DNA from: Rodentolepis nana
Taxonomy: Eukaryota; Platyhelminthes; Cestoda; Cyclophyllidea; Hymenolepididae
NCBI GenBank assembly: GCA_900617975.1
Contig: UZAE01000475.1
Location: 1-22,571 of the forward strand
Reading direction: 5' to 3'
DNA: 22,571 bases
In this document: one piece after another, positions 1-11,400 of the stretch
Layout: the number at the start of each line of letters is the position of its first letter
Numbering within the stretch: position 1 is the stretch's first letter
Program-made: the position numbers and the translations under genes
Notes under the pieces: generated by a model
What the model was told of the DNA's origin: nothing
Databases searched by the model: none
Seen by the model: the letters and a program-made list of their open reading frames with translations, nothing else

Positions 1-2346
1 GGGTGGGATGCGTCATAAATGTGCATGCGGAAATGTTAAATTTTCAGGATATGGTGCAGGGCATATCCCTAATTCATAAATTCATAGAAATTAGAAAAAA
101 AACACGTTCAAATTACCAAGGCCAAATTTTTAAACAGTGCTTTAAACAAGCAAACGTTTCGTGTCTCTTGTTTCCTCTTGTGGTATAGAGCGTTAACAGT
201 AGGCGAAAACACTAATAAACTTTTAAGTCAACAACTTTGAACCCATGTGAAAATGAAAGCAAGCTGAAGTAATGCCAAACTATGTAAGATCAATCTATTT
301 TGAGTGGAGAAATCAGTTTGGGGGAGGGGGGGGGGTTATAAGCAATAATTTGTCAGTAAAAGCGGCGTCAATTCTGCTATCCTACTGTTTCACACACCTT
401 CCTTTAAAGTATACCTCAGCTTAGATTCGTAAGGCACAGATTACTTGCACGCTCTGTCTCCTAGCTTTGTCCCAAATGTCAATTTCGCATGGGTGAGCAA
501 ATACTTGCCCACCAACTCGGTACTGATGCTTTGTTTTCTCATCCACTTAACTCGTGGACTTTTCACTCAGGAGAGGCTGCTGATTCGAGTAGTCTTAAGA
601 TCATTTACTTTATAAGGGAATTTCTAATCTGACTCAATTCGAATTTCAAGGTAGCTTCCAAATGGATTAGAGCTACTTTCAAGCACATTCAAGCACTCAC
701 ATAGCATGCCTCCTAGAAATATAGGGACCATAATGAATGGTTCCTTCCTTCATCAATAATTAAGTCCGTCCTCCCTTCGTGGAAACGGTTATTAACCTAG
801 CACTAGAACCGAAACGGTTATTAAAAATAAGTAATAATCGACTTTATCTTCGTATATGTCAGTTATTCGTCTTCATGCAGTCTTGGTTGCCTGAAGGTTA
901 TAATTTTTTAAATTCCACTCATCGATTTTAACATACATTTACACTATATGCATCATGCATGACTATGTTGAAAATTTCTACTAATAATTTCAAGTGGGTT
1001 ATACATTCACCTCTTGCGTCCGGTTCAATTCCTAGGATTCAATACTTTTCATCGGGTATACATGTCCCATTCAAATTATGTCAATAGAGTTTGATTGGAA
1101 TAAGCGTTAAAACAACGAATAATAGGCAGAAATTCTAATTCAAGCAATCCAAGTTTCCTTCACTTCTCTTTCTTAAGAAAGAATCGCGATTGGGGACTTT
1201 CTGATTTTAGACTATCCTAAATGAATGCTGTTATGATTACCTGAAATCCAAATTCAAGTAAAACAGAGGCACATGAAATATTAATGTTGGTCATCTGGGC
1301 ACATGAGTATATTAAATGATTTCACAAGAGATTAAGAAATGTGTTCAAAATAGACAAGAGCCCGTGTTTACATAAGTATTACTGATATGACAAACACCAA
1401 AAAAAGCTCGCGCTTAAGCCAGATGGTCCGTCAAGATCAACGAAATGCTTAAATCTAGTGAGAGGCGTGGGCGTCCAAAAGAATCGAAAGAAAAGAGGAC
1501 AAATGCCACAATTAGAATACAACAATTAGATATTCAAAAGCCTTCTTTAACACCAGACCACAACAGCAAGGCTTACTGGGATCTAGACAAGCTGTGCCAA
1601 AGTCAGCGCCTGAATTAACACAAAATGCACAAAGAAGACGCAAAATTAAAACAAACAAACATGCAGTTTCTGCGCACGTGCATCATTAACCATATCTACT
1701 CATCGTTTAGATATTTACCACATTCGAGTTCTGAGACCACCGGATATTCACCTTTATAATAGTTTTCATAAAGTTCAGTTATTTGGAATAGAATTATCCC
1801 TAATTTTATTAAGTGTAAATTTTAATTAATTCGATTAAAGTATAAAAAATCACAACCAACTTACCATTCGAAAATGATCAAAATTGACAACATGCAAATC
1901 GTATGTTTAAACTAAGCTAATTTTAATATGAAATGTTCTTGATCGTAAAATCTTATAATTTTGGCAGAAAATAAAGCTGTGCGATCAAGTCTTAAGCAAT
2001 ACGGCGGATTTAAAGTGTGCACATATATATTAAAGTATCCAATCAAATCCAGAATAATGTTTTAATAGGGTACATAGCAGCAGTTAGTGAGATAGCCACC
2101 GCAAATTAAAACAAGGGTGCTGCTATTTAACACTTGTTACCTGTACTGCTGAATTCGGGATTTATCGGATAATCTATATATTCACAAAGAATTGGTACAA
2201 AAATATGAAAAAAACTGTTAAAGCCATGCAAAATCATCCCCTAGTGTCTATGTGATATAAACTATCATCTCTTATTCTGATTTTAAATGCTATGCAACCG
2301 GTGCATGTCGAATTATGAGAGTGAATAAATGAAAAAAAACACAAAC
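1..2346 (-). other. VCL: Vinculin intron after exon I (incomplete), no exon found
   Basis: AT-rich non-coding DNA downstream of the last visible exon. I searched the minus strand for a terminal tail exon (vertebrate end: NAQNLMQSVKET and RWVRKTPWYQ) and found no convincing match, so the intron probably runs past position 1. It holds a G-tract at 320-335 interrupted by one A, a short direct repeat (GAAACGGTTATTAA-like units near 783 and 812), and a small plus-strand open frame at 1445-1618, listed separately. Confidence 0.7.
1445..1618 (+). other. Small open frame with AT-hook-like motif (unsupported as a gene)
   Basis: 57 codons from ATG to TAA on the strand opposite vinculin. The frame is open from 1415. 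The N-terminal part contains SSERRGRPKESKEKR, where RGRP resembles the AT-hook core flanked by basic residues. The rest, DIQKPSLTPDHNSKAYWDLD, is not recognised. There is no clear promoter or splice support. The length is near what chance allows, but the composition is more protein-like than the surrounding AT-rich DNA. It could be an exon of a nested gene, a relic or chance. Confidence 0.15.
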
Positions 2347-2437
2347 CTTCAGAGCCTAGCATAGTGGCTTTAACGGTTGAGAGAATCTTCAACTGATTGC
2401 CAATCATTTGGATGCGTTCACTCAACTGGAATAAGCT
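2347..2437 (-). CDS. VCL: Vinculin exon I (tail helix 3-4)
   Basis: 91 nt, codons 561-590 plus one nucleotide. The acceptor is ctgtgtttag; an AG two bases later would break the frame. The donor is GAAG followed by gtttgt. The peptide SLFQLSERIQMIGNQ, then LKILSTVKATMLGSE, contains LKILSTVKATMLG, identical to vertebrate vinculin as I recall it. Reading past the donor gives 39 unrelated codons and then a stop, so splicing continues. The next exon must start with two nucleotides to complete a G-starting codon and should encode the last tail helix and the C-terminal arm. I did not find it in the window. Confidence 0.94.
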
Positions 2438-5400
2438 CTAAACACAGAAAATAAAATGAACTAATAGCTGATTAGCCTGAAAATAGCATTTTTTATAAGA
2501 AGTTAAGCCTATTTTACCGTCTTCATTCGTCGGTCGGTACATTCTTTACCAAGAGCACGAGCACAACTGGTGACATCTTTTGAGGCTTCAGCAATTGCCA
2601 TGGAAACATTGATCAGATCCTTCTTGTTACCATATTCGCCACTAGTGGATAAATAAAAATTAATTGAATCTTGAATGAAGATTTGATCATGGGGATATAG
2701 AAAGGCACCAAAAATACAGTTCAAAGAAAAATGACAGCAGTGACATTGGCCAGAAGAATTTGAGAATTGTAATTTGTTGAATAAAATTATCTTAAATTAA
2801 GAAAAAAACGTGAAACGAATACAAGACAATAGATTGAGAAGATATCGGAAAATTTGACGATATTAAGTGAAGAAAATGTTAACGTTTTAGGAGTGGATGA
2901 GAAAAAATTCGAAGGACCATTAGACTGATGCTATTTAAAGTACAACATTTTCAGTTAACGAGCTGAACTTGACAGAGAACAAAGTTTGCTTCTAGACCAA
3001 TTCCATTCAGTGTCCTCATGGATGAGAGTTAAATTTATGCTTTCAATAGTTCAGTTATTTTCGGAGAACCAGACTTGTGATGCATCGAATAAAATATTAT
3101 TTATTTATTTATTTTCCGTCTGTCGAGCGGGGCACCCATCTTGAATTTAGATTTAATACACCAAAAGGAGAGTTTGGTACATACCTATGCCAAGTTTAAA
3201 AGCATCTTCAAGGGGTAACGCAAAATATTAATAATAACTGGAATGTCGCTACAAGTCGTATTGCAAACTTTAAAATGAAAGCGTTTTCCAACGACAATAT
3301 GGCGTAGGTGCTTCTCCGGTGATAGGTTCGGATTCTGCAATCAGACTTAGTCAATTTGCTTGGCTATTTCGAAGTCGGAATCGAACTCTCAATCTTATGA
3401 TCAGCGCATTTTTGGATGAACTTAAATTTTCTTGCCACCTATTGACCCAGCAGAACTCTTATAGCATACCCAATTCCAATTATTCTATCAGAGTGCTTTT
3501 CAATTATCTCCGATTGCCTAATATTGGACATTTTGATGTAAAACGAGCCTTATCTCCTCTCCTTTATCCCTTGCTAACACCAGTTTTCACATTATGATCC
3601 GTGACTTCTCACCCTCCATTTATGATGACGTTCTAAGATGCTGAAATGTCAATAACTAGGCTAGTTTCCTGCCTTTATGACCCTGCACTGAAATTCAGTA
3701 AAAGGTGAATATCGCAAAAGTGAACTCACTCAAAACCTTGTGGACAAAATTTGATTTTTAAAATTTCGCAATAATGGCAAATGGAGCAGTGGGTTATGTC
3801 CATAAGAATAAATTAGATGGTTTACGAGTTTTAAATATCCCATCATCATTTTCAGTGTCCGCTCAATATCTACAGTCTTTGCTTTCTCTGTACATACCAG
3901 TAACAATACTGCAAATCCGACGGAGAATATAGATTTAAAATTGCCTTTTAATCACACTATATCTAGGAATAAAGGAAGATACAAGGTTCTTATTTCGAGA
4001 GGCGTCTCGTGTTTGCCGAACAGAGAGCGCTGGAAAAGTAGGTGTGTAAATTTTTCCTTAGCCTTAAGTAAAGCGTAAGACGATAATTTTAAGTAAATTT
4101 TTAATGAAGTTAGAGTAAAGTTAATCTATCAAGCAAAGAATTTTTATTCTTAGTTTTTTATAGGGCATAACTTATAGCAATTTGAGCAATCAGTGATTGC
4201 ACGCGAATATTTAAATAATTAATTATTTATTTCTTTTTAAGTGACAATGGGGGAGGAGTGAGTGAGGAAGAGGGAACTCACCGAACTATTTGACTGAGTT
4301 TGGCCATAAGAGCGGCAATTCGTTTGGTAGCGGCTATCAACTCATTGTCTCGACTTGACCAAAGACGAGCTTCTTGGTGGAGGGCATGAGCTGCTGCCTA
4401 GATAAACGACGAGAGAGAGAGAGAGGGGAGGGAATTAAATTATCAAAAGATATACTGTCAAATTCCATCGACGGCATTAGTAGAATTGATCACCACGATA
4501 TTAAATCCACAAAGGGTGTAAAAACAACTATGTTTAAAGTTCTAAAATTCGAGGAAACACCCCAAAGGAAAAAGAATAGGCTTTCTCCTCAACCATGTTT
4601 AGTCCGTTGAGGTGTGTTAGCGCTCTAATCTTTACATTACTTTCAAACTTTTTATGCTAAAAATCACCCCACACATGACCTTTAAAGGTAAAATTACTCC
4701 GTCATCTTCATTGATGCCCTTCTTATTCTCTTACTGAAATGATTAAGTGATTGCAGAAATAGACAATAGTTGAACCAACAAAAACTTATTGATAAGGTTC
4801 ATGAGGCTAAATTAAAGTACAATTTCACTAGGTTAATTTTTCGATTGAAAGGATGTCAGATTTCGTGTAGCCCCCCCCCCCCCACCCTCACTCCTATACT
4901 TCGAGGTTTTACGTGTTCTAGTTCAATGAACCTGATTTGTTTTGTACCTCTAGCGGCTTGGCAGAGCATGACTGAGAAATGGGGCAGATCGCTGAAATTT
5001 ATGTTTACTACAGCTTTTCAATCAGCGATCAAATCAAATAAGAGTGGTCAGGGTTAGACTTAAAAAAAGAATTCATCCACAAATAATTTGAATAACGCTT
5101 CAACGAATAGAGTCCTTTAACCAGGTCTTTAACTTCATAGGTTGATGGGTAAATTGCATTGGAGACAAATCTTTACAGCGAATCGACAACAATCAACACT
5201 TGTAAGCCAATCTTCTTTGGTTATTCGTTGCCCGGTCAAATCGACTTTAATGGTATAATAATTTACACATTAAACCAGTAAAGGCGTGAACTGGCCTGGA
5301 CCCGAATGAAGTAGCAAATGTGTGAAAGTGTAAATTTGGACATGCGTCCCATATTTAACTTAGAAGCCTACATACATTTTTTCGGCAGTCCAGACGCCCA

Positions 5401-8400
5401 CACATTTGAATCATCATCATCATCACCATCATCATCATTCACTATGACTGCAACCAACTGACTTTGCTTTATGATTTAAATACTGCATTAGTATCCTAGT
5501 ATTGTTGTTTAAACGAGTGAAGCAAAACCAACCTGTTGAAGGATGCTTGCTTAATAATTTAAAATCAACAATAAATTAAAATTTTATATATTGAAATTAG
5601 GCAAACTTCAAGACTTATCCAGTTTAAAAAAATAAGAGCTCTCAAGATACACTTTAGAAAATAGTTGCACTCAAAAACGTTCAAAATCTATCTTTTAGAA
5701 TTTTTTAAATACCATTAAGTAATGAAAAACTTTTTTGTTTCATTAAACGTTCCCCCAAAATCTTCATTTTAGCCAAAGTTCGTACAACCATTCATCAATC
5801 TCTACTAGTAGTGGTCCAATATTTTTAACACGAAATTTAGCTTAGATACTAACCCGAAAAGGTAAGGCATTCCCAACTCTCTCCCCCCCCTCTCTCTCCT
5901 CATAAGGAAAGATATACAATTTTTTCGTGATCAATGGTCTGTTATTTCACCATTGCAAATACCCATATCAATCACTGCTGTTTGCTGGGAAGTCGCGGAC
6001 CTGTGCTATTGGATGAGTCATAAATACTAGCGTTGGAGATAAACAACAGTGCAGTTGTTTTAATTAAAGGAAAACTTTCCATCTTTACGCGTTCTTGGAA
6101 CATAGGCACAAATTCAATCCTTACTACCTCTATGACGTCTTCAAGGAGAGTCCCTTTAAAACACACAGATCTTAAATCAATAGAATCGGTTCATAAGGTA
6201 TTGAAGGCTTGGCAGATACACTGTCAACTATTTGATTTTAGAGTTTAATAAAATAAGAATGACAGACGAATAATAGCGATAGATCACTTCTGGAAGCGAA
6301 GAATTGGAACCTACAATGCTTGTTAATAAATCCAATCATAATGCAAAAAATAGCAGAACTAACTAGATATTGCTGCGTTCTATGTAGGCTTACAGGTTAA
6401 GATAAGACTATTCGAAAGGGGTTTGTATTTTTTCGTAGGGTTGATGCTTTCACAAAAGATTGTGGATTTTGGGAAAAGGTTGTGGGCAAAATATGACTAT
6501 AGACTTTCACCGGAGAGTTTTGCTGTACTTAAAATTCCTATTCTAATATCATCCAATTGTTCGACCCGGATGTTAAGGCATAAGAAAGTATTAAAACTAT
6601 GCCATCCACATCTTCTTCTTCTCTCCCCCCCCCCCCCCCCCAACCGGCCCCTCTCAGAAGGACAAAAAAGTACTGAAGTGGTAGGACCGACAATCAAATC
6701 GGATATAAAATACTACCATGGGAAAATTATCCAATAAGTTTTCTTGAATTATTTATTCTATTCCCTATGAATACTTTTATAATGAGCATATTTTGCTTAT
6801 TTAAAGGCCAGAATTAAAATAGGTTTATGTTTAATTTATGTGTGCTCGCTGTTCCCCACTCTTGTACTGTGGGCGGGAATAGTGAGCATTAGAAGGAAAC
6901 ATAGTTTATCCAAGTTAGTCAACCGACCAACGAGTACTAGAAATAGTAGACAAGACTTCGTTCAAACATTGACAGAAAATGGTAGGATTCACAACACCTT
7001 TCCTATCTCCCTTCCTTCATCCCTCATTGAATTTTACTATTGTTCAATTGTAATTGATATTCATACCTAATTTAACTTATTTTGTAAAAGAAGAGCAAAT
7101 AAAACACATCTTACCAGAATTGGTTGATTCTCTTCAGGTAGTGGGTAGTTGAATTCATCTTCAGCATCGGTTTCAGGAGAAAGAGGACGCGAGTTATCAT
7201 CACTTTGACTGGAGGAAGCACCACCTATTAAAATAAAGTTGATCTCTATTCATTTAAAGACCTACGCACGCACAAAATTGAAAGTCATGCGAACACTGTT
7301 TCAAACTGCACACGCTGTTAAGTTCACTAAATAAAAGACAACATCAAAAGGGAGGTGAGAGTAAAACAAGATGATATCTAACATGTGGGCAATTAGATGA
7401 AATCAGTCAGAAATGAGATCCTGATGAGAGTATATCCTTTTAGACCATCCTCAATCTCCAATCCATGCAACTTTCATTCTTCGTATTACTAATGAATCAT
7501 GCAAATACTACTCCGAGCTGGTAACAGACTCAATTCTGGAATAGTCTGACAAAAGCATGCGCTCCCATAAGATACTTCTCCACAGAATTTCTCACTCCAT
7601 GTTTCCCCATGCAGTAGTACCTTGGTACCGGTCTATCCCGGTTACAGGATAAGGCCTATTTCGGACGGAAATTTTGATGCTACCAGGTATGGAACAGGAG
7701 TTCGAGGAAGAGCCTCGTTTTCCGACCCCATTTGTGAAGTTAGAGGAGGAGGAAGATATTGTTGAGGGGTGTGCTGTAAACATAATGTAGTTAGGAGGCA
7801 TTCCAATTTTTATTCACGTAGGGATTATGCTTAGAAGTATTTGTCAAGAGGATAACCCTTTAACGTCCTTAGGACCGTGCGGTCATCTTTCAAAATAAGC
7901 CCCATTGGTACTAGACCCCTAACAGAGAGAGTTATTTCCTTTTGAAACATGTTCAACACATCTATAGTCTACGCCTGATACCAACAAAACTCATCATGTC
8001 GATGGCATCAGTCAACTGTGAGGCACGGGTGAGTGCATTAAAAAGAAATTATTCTGGCATTAAAGGGATGAACGAAGTTGAAGACAACCGAGAGAACACA
8101 AGGCTTTTAACATAAGACCTCCTACTTCAGTTAGAGGTGCATGAGTCCTGATGGATTAGCTCCAAAAGAGCTTTATGCAATTAACCACAAATATTACAAG
8201 TTGAAGTCTTTAATGCAAATAGGTTTTGCATTCAACTGCTTGCATTAACAAAGTTTAAACAGTGCATTTTATATTCCGTGATTGTCGGCTTCCAGTTGTG
8301 TTGGCTCACATAATTTCCATCAAATTATTCACAAATGCCAGGGTTTTTCAATTCCGATCGCCATATTGTTGTTCCCAGACTTTAGATGCCATAAATAAAA

Positions 8401-11400
8401 GGCCAGCGTTTCTATGTTTTGATAACGAAGAATAATAATTCCCCTTTCTGCAATGTTCTCAGATTAATCAAATACCAGCACAACCGACCATTCAAGTCGG
8501 AGGGCAAGAAAAATATCGGGAAAACCGTTACGCAAACCAATCACTTCCTAATCATATATTTCTAATGACTCATCGAAAAGCGCAGTTTCTGTGCTGTCGC
8601 CGCGAGATAATTCGCACTTCATTATTCCCACATCCCGGTAAATGCAATTAGACCTAATGGAAGCGAATATTGTGCTTCCGACATTCTTGGGGAATTCTTT
8701 ATACACACACACACACACTGGCTCCAAATGAATGTATACGCAAAAGGAATCTTGCTGTTCTTGAATCGAATGTGCCAATGTAATGTTTGATTGATTGATT
8801 GATTTTTTTGCATTTATTCGTGCACCCAAATACGTTCAGTTTTGGATATAGGTGTGACAACATTTCTATGGCTTGCCTTCACTCTCAACCCCTTCAGGCT
8901 ACACCAAAACACCTCGAATCATATTTAAATTGAATGATGGTAAGATAGTTATTGTTATATTCAATTCAATTCTATCTTTCAGTTGGAGTAGTAGAGTATA
9001 CGATAATAATCATGCAAAAAGATTTTCTGGCCAGTATAAGTCATGAGTTCTTTCGAAGTACCAAAAAAAGCCATGACAATTGGGTAAGGAAGCGCACACA
9101 ATCTCATGGTTTAAAAAAGAATCAATCAAGATGGCTTAGGAGGCATTGGTGTAAACAGTGGTGTAACTTCTAATCAGGAGTGGCTGAGAAATAGTAGTGA
9201 AGTGTAAGACAACTGATTAAATTAGTCTTAAACGCTTGCAGTAAAAAAGGGGTTAATACTTTTGTACCCATGTAGAGGTCGCCGCATAAAAAGTCTAGTA
9301 ATCAACAATTATTTTCGGATGCTATAAAAATGGCACAGAGCAAGGAGTGTCTAAGACCGCTACGCTCCGAATTTCATTTGCACTCCCGACAACTAGAAGT
9401 GTAATGGCAATCTATTTTTGAAGGTTTGGAGAGGAGGCGGCAGGAGGGAGGGGGGGGGGTTGGTTGGGGGTGAGTGCTAGCGACAGATGAACTTGCTGAA
9501 TTCCGGGTAGCAGTAAAATGATAGCACATATTCTTCACCCTAAACTAAGTACTGAACGTGAAAAATCTCGCACCTAGTGGACTGAATCTCTAAAATTTCT
9601 CCGCAATATATAAATCTAAATATTAGAATATACCCAATAAAACTGACGTTTATCATATGGAAAATCGTGCAAGGTTTCCAAACTCTTTTTCTCCAATGAT
9701 CCGTAGGAGAAACAGTAAAATTTCACTTTAACATTCACACAATCAGATTGACCACCCACCAAGGAAAGTACCTATTATTCAATAAAAGGTAATTTATAAT
9801 TTAATACTAGGGTTTTAATGTGACAAAAAGGTGTATGTTGGAACTTAATTGTAAGCATTAAAGAATAAATGCAGACATCAGTGTAGGTGAAAAGGTCAAC
9901 AATTAAAGGAAATATTTAAGTGTAAGTAGACATTGATGGGAGGGATCGATGGAGCAGTGTAGATGACAATAATTTCCAAAACTTATATTTCTCCCAAAGT
10001 ATCCATTACCCACAAGAAGCAAATACTTGCAGGAGAATTGAAATGTGGGCAGTTTCTAGTTAAATAAAGCAATCTGATACAAGAACTCCTTTTCGGTCTT
10101 AATGGATGGTAACAAAGTAGTTAATTTTTTCGAAAGGAAAGTGGGCAAAATAAGGCCTACCCTTAGGACATATTCAGCAAGTTTTTGTTGTTGAACTATT
10201 TTAAGTCTACTTTCCAGTCCTTCAGGAAATGTTAAGTTGGAGGCAATATATATATATATATATATATATATTAAGCTTTTAACTAATGATATAACCATAG
10301 GAAGAAAGTGTAAAAGAACTACCAACCAGCTTACATCCCCCCCCCCCCCAACACAAGGATCACTAAAGAATTGAATAGAATTTAGAACTAAGTACACAAG
10401 AGAGAATGTTTTTGTAAGCATGATCGAATATTTCAAATGCACTCGAAAGATACACACAACCTTCAGACCTTAGGAGATGGATTAACGCATGTCCACTACA
10501 GAATTATTTATATATTTCTTAACCAGGCAGCTAATTTGACGTAAATTCGAAAATAACTTTTACCCGAAGATAACTCTTAAATGTAAGGTTCTTTATTTAC
10601 GACATTTAAATCCCCCTTTATCATATCATATCCATCCATGTCACATTTATAAATGACGTTTAGCACAAACTGACCCATTGCAATATTTCGGCAGGGTAGT
10701 TATGGCCGTTTTATAATGCGGTGTTATTGAATTACATTCGAAAAAATGGTACATTTTCTTAGGATAAGATCATAACACCACCAATAATCACATATCTTTT
10801 CACACATAGGCAACATAATTTTTTTAATATTGACCGCCGATTGAACGCCAGGTCTTCTTCCTTATTATGCTACGGATATGGTCATTTAAAACTCTAGACA
10901 ACTGAACGTTTCAATAATAATGTGGAAAGTGAAATAAAATCAGGCGAAGTTAATGGCATAAAACTGGCCATAATTCGATCGATTAAGCGCCATAATTAAA
11001 GAATTAGACGATAAATAGTACCTACGAGGTAGAAAGATGGACTAATTAGCAGCGGTGAATGTAATTAAGGTTGATTGAATTGTTTGCAACAAAGACGATG
11101 AGCGAAGGGAGACTTTATACTCTGCATGTAAAACATGCAGTATGGAAATAGAACTACCATAAAAGTGGTAATTATTATTTACAAGGCAGATGGGAATGCG
11201 GATTTATATGGAAATAAATATTTGGCACAAAAGCCAATCAAATAATTTCGGGACATTAAATATGAAAAGTATGAAACTACGAAATATATATTTAACCTTG
11301 AATGTATAGCTGCCGCATTTCCATCACAGGAACATCAGTAACCACTGCTGCGGGTGATGTCTTATTGTTCACGTGGTTTCTATTATTGTTTTTATGACGG

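Larger units (their letters stand above)
7225..11296 (-). other. VCL: Vinculin intron E-F (4072 bp), splits the linker
   Basis: The largest complete intron. It holds a possible cassette exon (7621-7773), a decayed MITE (7856-8067), a (TGAT)n tract near 8787-8803, a G10 run at 9450-9459, (AT)13 at 10246-10271, a C13 run at 10337-10349 and a small CTGCATGT hairpin at 11122-11140. The segment 8548-8700 is comparatively GC-rich and open on the minus strand, but nothing in it is recognisable. Confidence 0.85.

Noticed and set aside
1590..1611. Acceptor ttaattcag on the minus strand as start of the last vinculin exon
   Set aside because: The phase fits (GC-GCT-GAC), but the peptide ADFGTACLDPSKPCCCG has no resemblance to the vinculin C-terminus and ends after about 35 codons.
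3377..3440. A tRNA gene
   Set aside because: There is a B-box-like motif and anticodon-arm-like text but no acceptor stem, D-arm or paired T-stem; better explained as a decayed SINE head.
6423..6737. 104-codon plus-strand frame
   Set aside because: Kept open partly by a C17 run (polyproline). The peptide is AT-driven and not recognisable; it lies inside a vinculin intron.
11122..11140. Hairpin CTGCATGT/ACATGCAG as a regulatory or terminator structure
   Set aside because: An 8-bp stem in an intron of an AT-rich genome is expected by chance at this scale and has no supporting context.
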